From Chloroflexota bacterium (lineage in GTDB: Bacteria > Chloroflexota > Anaerolineae > Anaerolineales > Villigracilaceae), in contig JAPLGS010000162.1 in assembly GCA_026390015.1 (NCBI GenBank), positions 1 to 41,147 on the forward strand: a stretch of DNA of 41,147 bases, in the 5' to 3' direction. The first letter of the stretch is position 1, and each line of letters begins with the position of its first letter. The notes under the pieces were generated by a model that saw only the letters and a program-made list of their open reading frames with translations, did not search any database and was not told the origin of the DNA. The position numbers and the translations under genes are program-made. Shown piece by piece: positions 23,648 to 30,224 of this stretch.

Positions 23648-25036
23648 ATGGAAGCGAATGAAATTTTAGCAAAAGCAGAATCGTTACGAAACAATCTCTC
23701 AACGGGTTTTCGCGATGAGATCGTGAAGTCACTTTATACAGAAGCGGAAAATATCGCGAAGCGCGCGGTAAAGAGTACGTCGGATAAAAAATATGATTTC
23801 GATCAAAAGATAGACCGCCTCGTCACATCACCCTATACGGGTTTACCCATTATGCTGCTGCTGCTTGGTCTGATCATCTGGTTGACAGTTTCAGGCGCGA
23901 ATGTAGTTTCGAGTTGGATCGCAGTTGTGTTATTTGGTATCGGCGATTATGGACGCGCTCTCTTTAATCAGATCGGAATACCCTGGTGGATCACGGGCTT
24001 CCTTTGGGATGGGGTCTATCTCGGACTGGCATGGGTTGTCAGTGTGATGCTGCCGCCAATGATGATCTTCTTCCCCGCCTTCACATTTTTGGAAGACCTC
24101 GGCTACCTGCCGCGCGTGGCATTCAACATGGATTGGATGTTCAAGAAGACAGGTGCGCACGGCAAACAATCCCTGACCATGGCAATGGGATTCGGATGCA
24201 ACGCGGCAGGCGTGATCGCAACCCGCGTGATCGACTCTCCGCGTGAACGCTTGATCGCCATCCTGACCAATAACTTTGTCCCATGCAACGGGCGCTTCCC
24301 GACTTTAATTATGCTTGCCACTGTTTTCGTGGCAGCGTCCTTCCCCCCAGCCTTGACCTCCCTGATCGCCGCGGCAACAGTTGTCGGCGTGGTATTGATC
24401 GGTGTGATGTTCACATTCATCGCTTCGTGGGTCTTATCCAGAACCGTCTTGAAAGGCGAAGCATCTGCATTCACATTGGAACTGCCACCCTACCGCAGAC
24501 CGAACGTCAGCCGCATTTTATACACATCCATCATTGACCGCACCATTTTTGTGTTGTGGCGCGCCATGCAAACCGCCGCCCCCGCAGGTGCGATCATTTG
24601 GGTTTTGGCAAACATCCCCATCGCTGATTCAAATTTAGCGCGCGCAATCGCTGATTGGCTTAATCCATTTGGATTGTTGTTGGGACTCGACGGCGTGATC
24701 ATCCTTGCATACATCATCGCTATTCCCGCGAATGAAATTGTCGTGCCAACCATGATGATGGTTTACATGGGCGCAGGCATGATGATCAACGGGCCGACCA
24801 ACAACACCGAAATTTTTAACCTGCTCGTGAACGGTAATGGCTGGACTATGCTGACGGCGGTCAACTTGATGTTGTTCGCGCTATTGCATAATCCGTGCGC
24901 CACAACGATCATGACCATCTATAAAGAAACCAAGTCACTGAAATGGGCAACATTGAGCGTGGTGATGACTCTCGGCACAGCAATAGTTGTCACCTTCCTC
25001 ACCGCCAGCATCGCAAGATTGTTGGGCTGGGTATAG
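23648..25036 (+). CDS. feoB: FeoB membrane permease domain as a separate protein (split FeoB, C part)
   Basis: A 462-residue ferrous iron permease lacking the GTPase. An N-terminal cytosolic helix region (1-60) is followed by paired Gate domains. Gate 1 contains GFGCNAAGVIATRVI (Cys184), and NNFVPCNGRFPTLIML (Cys213) follows; these cysteine motifs line the proposed iron path. FFPAFTFLEDLGYLPRVAF, ANEIVVPTMMMVY and FALLHNPCATTIMTIYKETK are further FeoB landmarks. Around eight to ten membrane helices are expected. It works with the GTPase encoded just upstream; the two parts together are about 740 residues, as in a normal FeoB. The ATG at 23648 has AAAGGAAAA upstream. Confidence 0.93.
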   Translation: MEANEILAKAESLRNNLSTGFRDEIVKSLYTEAENIAKRAVKSTSDKKYDFDQKIDRLVTSPYTGLPIMLLLLGLIIWLTVSGANVVSSWIAVVLFGIGDYGRALFNQIGIPWWITGFLWDGVYLGLAWVVSVMLPPMMIFFPAFTFLEDLGYLPRVAFNMDWMFKKTGAHGKQSLTMAMGFGCNAAGVIATRVIDSPRERLIAILTNNFVPCNGRFPTLIMLATVFVAASFPPALTSLIAAATVVGVVLIGVMFTFIASWVLSRTVLKGEASAFTLELPPYRRPNVSRILYTSIIDRTIFVLWRAMQTAAPAGAIIWVLANIPIADSNLARAIADWLNPFGLLLGLDGVIILAYIIAIPANEIVVPTMMMVYMGAGMMINGPTNNTEIFNLLVNGNGWTMLTAVNLMLFALLHNPCATTIMTIYKETKSLKWATLSVVMTLGTAIVVTFLTASIARLLGWV

Positions 25037-25041
25037 CAACC

Positions 25042-25076
25042 AAGGTGACAGTCACCTAAAAGGTGACTGTCACCTT
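25042..25076. repeat. Nested 16-bp palindrome between feoB-C and the CDF gene
   Basis: AAGGTGACAGTCACCT (25042-25057), loop AAA, AGGTGACTGTCACCTT (25061-25076): a perfect 16-bp stem with a 3-nt loop. Each arm is itself a palindrome (AGGTGAC-N-GTCACCT). It can act as a terminator of the feo operon, as a cruciform, or as a double operator. It overlaps the -35 region of the CDF promoter. Confidence 0.8.
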
Positions 25077-25081
25077 ATAAT
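25076..25081 (+). promoter_or_regulatory. -10 box of a possible leaderless promoter for the CDF gene
   Basis: A perfect TATAAT ends 6 nt before the ATG at 25088, so transcription would start at or next to the start codon. No ribosome binding site is present in the short gap. The -35 region is occupied by the nested palindrome and shows no TTGACA match, which would fit an activator- or repressor-controlled promoter. Confidence 0.45.
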
Positions 25082-25087
25082 GTCGAC

Positions 25088-26032
25088 ATGCAGCACTCGC
25101 ACATCCACTCCCACCTCGGCGACCTCGCCAATCAAACCACAAAGCGACTCGCGCTCTCGCTAGCATTAACAGCAGCGTTCGTAGTTATTGAAATCATCGC
25201 GGGGATTTTTGGAAACAGTCTGGCGCTCCTCACCGACGCGGCGCACAACTTTACAGACGTGATCGCGCTCGGATTAAGTTGGTATGCGGTAAAACTTGCC
25301 ACACAACCTGCTCATGCAGGTAAGACTTTCGGCTATCATCGCGCGGGAATTTTAGTAGCGTTGATAAATTCCACAACCTTGATTTTGATTGCATTGGGAA
25401 TTTTCTACGAGGCATATCATCGCTTCCTCTCTCCGCCCGAAGTTAATTCAGCGATTCTGATAGGCGTCGGCACTTTGGCATTTCTGATCAACGCGGGTAC
25501 GGCATGGCTGGTCAAAAGCGGAAGCGAACACGATCTAAATTTACGCAGTACATTTCTGCATTTGATGGGTGACGTACTATCCACGATAGGCGCGGTCATT
25601 GCTGGAATCATCATCGCGTTCACAAATTGGAATTGGCTTGATCCGCTGGTGAGTGTGATGATCGGAGCGTTTATTTTATGGAACGCATGGGGCATCCTGC
25701 GGCAGGCAACCAACATACTACTTGAAAACGCTCCCGAAAGTTTTGACATAAACTCGATGGTGAATGACCTGCTCAAGGTGGAAGGCGTGCGGGATGTTCA
25801 CGATCTGCACGTCTGGAGCATCAACGAAAATCTGCGTGCGCTCTCCGCGCACATCCTCACAGACGATGTACTGGTCAGCGCGGGGTTGCCAATTCAACGT
25901 AACCTGAATGAAATTCTGGCGCACAAGTACAACATCCGCCACGCAACGCTGCAATTGGAATGCGAATGTATCGGGAAGAATTTATTGTATTGCGATATTC
26001 ATGAAGCAACTCATCCACACGAGAAAATATAA
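25088..26032 (+). CDS. Cation diffusion facilitator (CDF), zinc-type efflux protein
   Basis: A 314-residue CDF family exporter, similar to CzcD/ZitB. A His-rich N-terminus (MQHSHIHSHLGD) comes before six helices. The metal site in the membrane uses HxxxD in helix 2 (H53-NFT-D57 in LTDAAHNFTDV) and HxxxD in helix 5 (H158-LMG-D162), the zinc-specific arrangement. A C-terminal cytoplasmic domain (about 205-314: VRDVHDLHVWSINENLRALS) has the usual dimerising metal-binding fold. It exchanges cytosolic Zn2+, and perhaps Fe2+/Mn2+, for protons. It follows the iron uptake genes, separated by a strong palindrome, and probably has its own promoter. Confidence 0.93.
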   Translation: MQHSHIHSHLGDLANQTTKRLALSLALTAAFVVIEIIAGIFGNSLALLTDAAHNFTDVIALGLSWYAVKLATQPAHAGKTFGYHRAGILVALINSTTLILIALGIFYEAYHRFLSPPEVNSAILIGVGTLAFLINAGTAWLVKSGSEHDLNLRSTFLHLMGDVLSTIGAVIAGIIIAFTNWNWLDPLVSVMIGAFILWNAWGILRQATNILLENAPESFDINSMVNDLLKVEGVRDVHDLHVWSINENLRALSAHILTDDVLVSAGLPIQRNLNEILAHKYNIRHATLQLECECIGKNLLYCDIHEATHPHEKI

Positions 26033-26045
26033 TTATTCTGACGAT

Positions 26046-26080
26046 AGGCAAAGAAACAAAAATGAGAGATTTGTTTGCCT
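26046..26080. terminator. Possible hairpin between convergent CDF and SH3 genes
   Basis: AGGCAAA (26046-26052) and TTTGCCT (26074-26080) are perfectly complementary around a 21-nt A-rich loop. It lies between the two convergent stops but lacks a strong T-tract, so termination is uncertain. Confidence 0.35.
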
Positions 26081-26091
26081 TACCAAATAAT

Positions 26092-26718
26092 TTATCGGCC
26101 ACGTAAAAAAGAAATCAGTGCGCCCAAGGCTCCAATAAAACCGAAACCGAAGATCAATAATCCAACAGGCATACGGTTAATGGCCGAATTGTCCGGGTTA
26201 AAAGTTGTTATAACCAGCGCTGCGGGTGGGGTGAAAGTTGGTAAACGAGTCGGAAAGACGGGCGAGCTAAATGCCGCCAGCAAAGTTGGGTCAATATCGA
26301 AAATCAGCGTTGCCGCAGGGGTTGGTGTAGGCGGCGAAACCAACGCGGGTAAAGGCCCCGCCTTTACGATTTTTACAAAAGGGGCATAAACCCACGCGAC
26401 AGAATTTGTTACCCCAGGATAATAGATCTGTATATAAGTTTTATCTTCAGAGTAGCCAAAGGCCGGCACTTCCTGCCCTGCCAGCAACACTCCGATCGCT
26501 GGGTATAAAAATTCGCTTGGACCTGAATACACATTGATCTGAAGCAGGTCAAGGAAAACACCAACAACCGGCCCGGAAGGTGTGCCTGTCACCGTTGGAA
26601 TGGAACCTGTCGGCTGTTGAGCCATCGCAGAAGAATATGGGGAAAAGACCGTAAGTGTCAAACCTACGAACAGGATTAAAATAAAAATAATCGAGTGCAA
26701 GATTCGAGTGGAATTCAT
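26092..26718 (-). CDS. SH3-domain membrane protein, copy 2 of a pair
   Basis: A 208-residue protein with an N-terminal signal/anchor (HSIIFILILFVGLTLTVFSP), a bacterial SH3 domain in the middle (about 53-115: INVYSGPSEFLYPAIGVL, IQIYYPGVTNSVAWVYAPF), a Pro/Thr linker (SPPTPTPAATLI) and a C-terminal helix (about 183-203). The domain is therefore held outside the cell on a stalk with a membrane anchor. SH3b domains often bind cell-wall or surface polymers. It lies 4 nt downstream of a paralogue with the same layout, and the two form an operon. Confidence 0.75.
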   Translation of the reverse strand: MNSTRILHSIIFILILFVGLTLTVFSPYSSAMAQQPTGSIPTVTGTPSGPVVGVFLDLLQINVYSGPSEFLYPAIGVLLAGQEVPAFGYSEDKTYIQIYYPGVTNSVAWVYAPFVKIVKAGPLPALVSPPTPTPAATLIFDIDPTLLAAFSSPVFPTRLPTFTPPAALVITTFNPDNSAINRMPVGLLIFGFGFIGALGALISFLRGR

Positions 26719-26722
26719 TGGA

Positions 26723-27337
26723 TTATCGATGTAAAACCACAGAGAGCAAAAAGCCGATCAATCCCAGAGTTGCGAGAGCAAGAATGATGACTGCTATTGA
26801 AACAGAGTCGCTCGAATTCGCAACCTGTGTTTCCATGTATGCTGGGGAAACTAATGATGGGGGCGGCGTAAAAGTTGGCGGACGCGTATTTGTAGCGACA
26901 ACAACAAATTGCGCGGCAAGTGTGGGGTCTATTGTCGCAGTCGCGGGCGGGACGGGAGTCGGGGGCGATCCAGCGATCTGCAATGTGCCCGGGGAAACCT
27001 GCACCAGTGGCGAATATACCCAGCCTTGATCATAAGGCGCTCCCGGATATTCGATCTTGATCCAATCTCCGCCTGCAGATCTTCCCAAGGCTGGGGCAGT
27101 GTCACCGGGATATAAAATCCCAACCTTGGGATATATGATCGAACTCGGCCCCATGCGAACATTCGCAAATGGCTCATCAGAAAGCACAGTGATATACATC
27201 CCTTGAGTTTGAGGGTCAGGGGTATCTGTAGATTGCTGAGCCTGCACAAGGGTGAAAGTGGATGCAAATAATATCCACAAAACAAAAAGGATATTACTGA
27301 TGGCAAAAGCCAAAGGGTGAAACCATATTCGCTTCAT
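26723..27337 (-). CDS. SH3-domain membrane protein, copy 1 of a pair
   Basis: A 204-residue protein with the same plan as the following gene: signal peptide (FAISNILFVLWILFASTFTL), SH3 domain (about 48-110: ANVRMGPSSIIYPKVGILYPG, WIKIEYPGAPYDQGWVYSPL), linker (GSPPTPVPPATA) and C-terminal helix (about 178-200, VSIAVIILALATLGLIGFLL). The two proteins are tandem duplicates. The SH3 loop R-x-G-P-S matches the usual NVRxGPSxxY pattern of these domains. Function is inferred as surface anchoring or sensing; no substrate is visible. Confidence 0.75.
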   Translation of the reverse strand: MKRIWFHPLAFAISNILFVLWILFASTFTLVQAQQSTDTPDPQTQGMYITVLSDEPFANVRMGPSSIIYPKVGILYPGDTAPALGRSAGGDWIKIEYPGAPYDQGWVYSPLVQVSPGTLQIAGSPPTPVPPATATIDPTLAAQFVVVATNTRPPTFTPPPSLVSPAYMETQVANSSDSVSIAVIILALATLGLIGFLLSVVLHR

Positions 27338-27358
27338 TTCGTAGTTACTCTTAAGGAG

Positions 27359-27379
27359 AATCGCAAAGGCGATTATAAT
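27359..27379 (+). promoter_or_regulatory. -10 box with preceding small palindrome, possible leaderless start
   Basis: TATAAT at 27374-27379 ends 7 nt before the ATG of the zinc-ribbon gene. A perfect 6-bp inverted repeat AATCGC-AAAG-GCGATT covers 27359-27374, directly abutting the -10. No ribosome binding site is present, so a leaderless mRNA is suggested. Confidence 0.4.
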
Positions 27380-27386
27380 CTAATTC

Positions 27387-27971
27387 ATGGAACGAAAAAT
27401 CTATCACGGGACCGTCAAACCCTCAGACATTTCTCAGACCTTGCTTGGCGAATTCAACCAAGGAAATACCCGCGCTCAAACTATCGGACAAAGCGATAAG
27501 ATGATCGTGCAAATTGGAACCCGGCCTGGGGCTGCCTCAGGCGGACAGACTGCGATGACTGTGACCATCCAAAAATTGGAGGATGGCATCATGGTCGAGC
27601 TGGGACAGCAGGCATGGCTTGGCGTAGCCGCCAGCCTGGGAATGAGCGCAATTTCCGCCTTGCGAAATCCGTTTAGTTTGCTCGGACGGCTGGATGATAT
27701 TGCGCAGGATATTGAAAACCTGCAAATGAGCGAGCGCGTCTGGCAGGTGATCTCGCAGGCGGTTCAGGCAAGCGGAGCTTCAACAGATCTTTCAGAAAAA
27801 CTCAAGCGATTGACTTGCGAGTACTGTAACGCCGCAAACCCGGTTGGCGAGCCAACTTGCGTGGCTTGCGGCGCGCCCCTGGGGAATGCCCAGCCTGATA
27901 CCTGTAAAAAATGCGGGTACGTGGTCAAGGTGAAAGATAAGATCTGCCCAAATTGCAAGCAGGCGTTGTAA
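27387..27971 (+). CDS. Double zinc-ribbon protein
   Basis: A 194-residue protein. Residues 1-125 form an alpha/beta domain of unknown family with a Gly/Ala-rich helix (LGVAASLGMSAISALRNPF). The end carries two four-cysteine ribbons: C144/C147 with C158/C161 (CEYCNAANPVGEPTCVACG) and C173/C176 with C187/C190 (CKKCGYVVKVKDKICPNC). This is the DZANK-type arrangement, common in proteins associated with FHA or kinase signalling. It is monocistronic, ending in a hairpin terminator. It stands directly upstream of the FHA operon, which may be meaningful. Confidence 0.75.
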   Translation: MERKIYHGTVKPSDISQTLLGEFNQGNTRAQTIGQSDKMIVQIGTRPGAASGGQTAMTVTIQKLEDGIMVELGQQAWLGVAASLGMSAISALRNPFSLLGRLDDIAQDIENLQMSERVWQVISQAVQASGASTDLSEKLKRLTCEYCNAANPVGEPTCVACGAPLGNAQPDTCKKCGYVVKVKDKICPNCKQAL

Positions 27972-27978
27972 AGATAAT

Positions 27979-28010
27979 AAACCGGCTGATAACTCAGTCG
28001 GTTTTCAGTT
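27979..28010 (+). terminator. Intrinsic terminator after the zinc-ribbon gene
   Basis: AAACCGGCTGA (27979-27989) pairs with TCAGTCGGTTT (27994-28004), including one G-U pair, around a 4-nt loop, and is followed by T residues. It separates the zinc-ribbon gene from the FHA operon promoter. Confidence 0.75.
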
Positions 28011-28014
28011 AGTC

Positions 28015-28043
28015 TTGCAGAAAAACCAGCCACCTTCTATAAT
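28015..28043 (+). promoter_or_regulatory. Promoter of the FHA-SEDS operon
   Basis: TTGCAG (28015-28020) and TATAAT (28038-28043) with 17-bp spacing, followed by GGAGAAGG before the ATG at 28065. It is the best -35/-10 pair seen in this part of the window. Confidence 0.6.
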
Positions 28044-28064
28044 GATTGGAGAAGGTCAAATAAA

Positions 28065-28892
28065 ATGAATTTAAAAGAATTAGAAGCTCGTCTCCAATCG
28101 CTGGTAGAAGTGGATCTGCTAAAAATACTTCCCGGCAGAAAAGTGGAGGATATCATCATCCAAAAACTGGCGGCGGCAATCCAGCTCAACACAATTTTAT
28201 TGGAGAATGGCTCGACCGTTGCTCCGGATGTTTATACCCTGATCATGCACCCAAGCACTTCCGCAAAATGGCAGGATCAGCAATTACTTTCAATTCTACT
28301 AAATTCAATTACTACCGTTGCGCAGGAAGCAGGTTTTCGGTTTACAATATCCCCTACAATAGCTGTCTCAACGGATCAAAAAATATCACTAAACGATGCC
28401 GAGATCGTGGCATCACATCGGATCGAATCTATGGCAGAAACCAACGCAACGCCTCTGGATACTGGAAATCTTGAGTCCACCGGAAAATTACCCGAAAACG
28501 CCTTTTTGATCGTTGAAGGGGTTAAAATTTTCCCGTTGACTTTAACTGTGGTAAATATCGGCCGCAGATTGGATAACCAATTAATTATCGATGACCCGCG
28601 TGTCTCGCGCAATCATGCACAGCTGCGAGCCATTAAAGGACGGTATGTAGTTTTCGACTTGAATTCAACCGGGGGAATTTTTGTAAATGGACAACGCGCC
28701 AACCAAAGTGTGCTGTATCCAGGGGATGTTATCTCACTGGCTGGTGTAGCTCTGATCTTCGGACAGGATAATCCGCCCCCACGCCCCGACTTAAAATCCA
28801 CGGCGCCATTGAAAAGTGGCGAGGAAAACTCTCCAAATCGCCCTACTGCGGCATTTAAAGATCGTTCCACAGCGAAAATCAAGAAAAAATGA
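28065..28892 (+). CDS. FHA-domain protein with DUF3662-like N-terminus (FhaA-like)
   Basis: A 275-residue soluble protein. Residues 1-115 match the DUF3662-type N-terminal domain of mycobacterial FhaA (LKILPGRKVEDIIIQKLAAA, APDVYTLIMHP). The FHA domain (about 160-235) recognises phosphothreonine: GRRLDNQLIIDDPRV, then SRNHAQL with the binding Ser-x-x-His, VFDLNSTGGIFVNGQ and the tail. The tail (240-275) is Pro-rich. In actinobacteria FhaA binds MviN/Wag31 complexes and is phosphorylated by PknB. Here it heads an operon with an FHA gene and a SEDS fusion. Its stop overlaps the next ATG (ATGA). Confidence 0.85.
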   Translation: MNLKELEARLQSLVEVDLLKILPGRKVEDIIIQKLAAAIQLNTILLENGSTVAPDVYTLIMHPSTSAKWQDQQLLSILLNSITTVAQEAGFRFTISPTIAVSTDQKISLNDAEIVASHRIESMAETNATPLDTGNLESTGKLPENAFLIVEGVKIFPLTLTVVNIGRRLDNQLIIDDPRVSRNHAQLRAIKGRYVVFDLNSTGGIFVNGQRANQSVLYPGDVISLAGVALIFGQDNPPPRPDLKSTAPLKSGEENSPNRPTAAFKDRSTAKIKKK

Positions 28893-29359
28893 GCGCCCCC
28901 ATCGTTTTGGCCTTACGGCTGATTACTGCGATTGCCCTATACTGCTTCCTGGGATGGGCTTTATTTTTTTTATGGCGTGAAGTGCGGCGACAAAGCCAGT
29001 CGCTCGCAAGTCGACGTGTTCCAGGGATCAGCATCACGGTCAAACATGCAGACGATCCTTCCATCCTCAAGCATTTCGCACAGGCTGAGATCACATTGGG
29101 ACGTGACCCCGGTTGCGATATTCCATTGATGGACGACACGGTATCCACCCGCCATGCTCAATTAACCTATCATCACACGCAATGGTGGCTGGCAGACCTC
29201 TCATCCATGAACGGGACGATCCTAAACCAGGCGGCCGTGAGCATGCCCACCGTAATTACCTCCGGTGATGAAATTAAGTGCGGCTCAACACGTTTGATCA
29301 TTGCCCTTTCGCCCAACCTGATCATTGAACCCACCCAAAGATTGGAAAAACAAGAATGA
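28889..29359 (+). CDS. FHA-domain protein with N-terminal membrane helix (FhaB/FipA-like)
   Basis: A 156-residue protein with one N-terminal helix (about 8-29, ALRLITAIALYCFLGWALFF), then an FHA domain (about 68-140). The phosphothreonine-binding residues are in place: ITLGRDPGCDIPLMDDTVS (Arg72), STRHAQL (Ser86, His89) and DLSSMNGTILNQ (Asn108-Gly109). In actinobacteria the second FHA gene beside rodA and pbpA recruits phosphorylated division proteins to the wall machinery. It overlaps both neighbours by 4 nt (ATGA), so the genes are translationally coupled. No Ser/Thr kinase is in the window. Confidence 0.85.
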   Translation: MSAPIVLALRLITAIALYCFLGWALFFLWREVRRQSQSLASRRVPGISITVKHADDPSILKHFAQAEITLGRDPGCDIPLMDDTVSTRHAQLTYHHTQWWLADLSSMNGTILNQAAVSMPTVITSGDEIKCGSTRLIIALSPNLIIEPTQRLEKQE

Positions 29360-30222
29360 CAGAAAATATATCCATCGCGATCATCGGCGGCTCTGGCTTG
29401 TATCAAATGTCGGGGCTGATCAATCCAAAAGAACATATCATTGACACGCCGTTTGGTCACCCAAGCGCCCCGATTGTCATTGGCACATTGGAGGGCATCC
29501 GCGTGGCATTCCTTGCGCGTCATGGTCTCGGTCATCATATTACTCCAAGCGAAGTGCCCTATCGCGCGAACATTTACGCGCTGAAATCGCTTGGCGTGGA
29601 ACGTGTGATCAGCATCAGCGCGTGCGGTTCATTGCGCGAGGATTACGCACCCGGCCACATTGTGATCCCTGATAATATTTTCGATAATACCAAAGATCGC
29701 GCACGCACATTTTTTGGAGACGGACTTGTTGGCCACGTCAGCGTGGCAGATCCTTTCTGCGAAGATCTTTCAGATCAGGTGGAAGCAGCCGTGCGTTCAA
29801 CAGGTGCAGTCACTCATCGCGGCGGTTCCTTTATTACGATCGAAGGTCCGCGCTTTTCCACAAAAGCAGAATCAAATGCTTTTCGAAACTGGGGCATGTC
29901 CATTATCGGAATGACCGCGGCTCCGGAAGCATTCCTTGCAAGCGAAGCCGAACTCTGCTATTCAACGATGGCGCACGTCACAGATTATGACGTCTGGCAT
30001 GAAAGCGAATCACCTGTGACCGTTGACGTGGTGATCCAAACGCTTAATAAGAACACGCATCTTGCCCAACAGGCGATCCACAATTTATTACGGGAACTCA
30101 AACCCGAGCGCTCATGTCAATGTGGTCAAGCGCTGGCCAGCGCTTTAATTACAGATCTAAAAGTAATCCCTATTGAAACACGCAAAAAGCTAGATCTACT
30201 TGTAGGTAAATACTTTAAATAA
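29356..30222 (+). CDS. mtnP: S-methyl-5'-thioadenosine phosphorylase (PNP/MTAP family)
   Basis: A 288-residue enzyme that cleaves 5'-methylthioadenosine with phosphate to adenine and methylthioribose-1-phosphate in methionine salvage; related members accept inosine. Motifs: IIGGSGLYQM at the N-terminus (phosphate loop), RHGLGHHITPSEVPYRANI, ISACGSLRED, FITIEGPRFSTKAES (ribose and phosphate), IIGMTAAPEAFLASEAEL and TDYDVWH (base-binding Asp). The length is that of the family. It is placed between FhaB and the SEDS fusion with an ATGA overlap on one side and 2 nt on the other, so it belongs to the operon, although its role in wall synthesis is not obvious. Confidence 0.93.
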   Translation: MTENISIAIIGGSGLYQMSGLINPKEHIIDTPFGHPSAPIVIGTLEGIRVAFLARHGLGHHITPSEVPYRANIYALKSLGVERVISISACGSLREDYAPGHIVIPDNIFDNTKDRARTFFGDGLVGHVSVADPFCEDLSDQVEAAVRSTGAVTHRGGSFITIEGPRFSTKAESNAFRNWGMSIIGMTAAPEAFLASEAELCYSTMAHVTDYDVWHESESPVTVDVVIQTLNKNTHLAQQAIHNLLRELKPERSCQCGQALASALITDLKVIPIETRKKLDLLVGKYFK

Positions 30223-30224
30223 AT

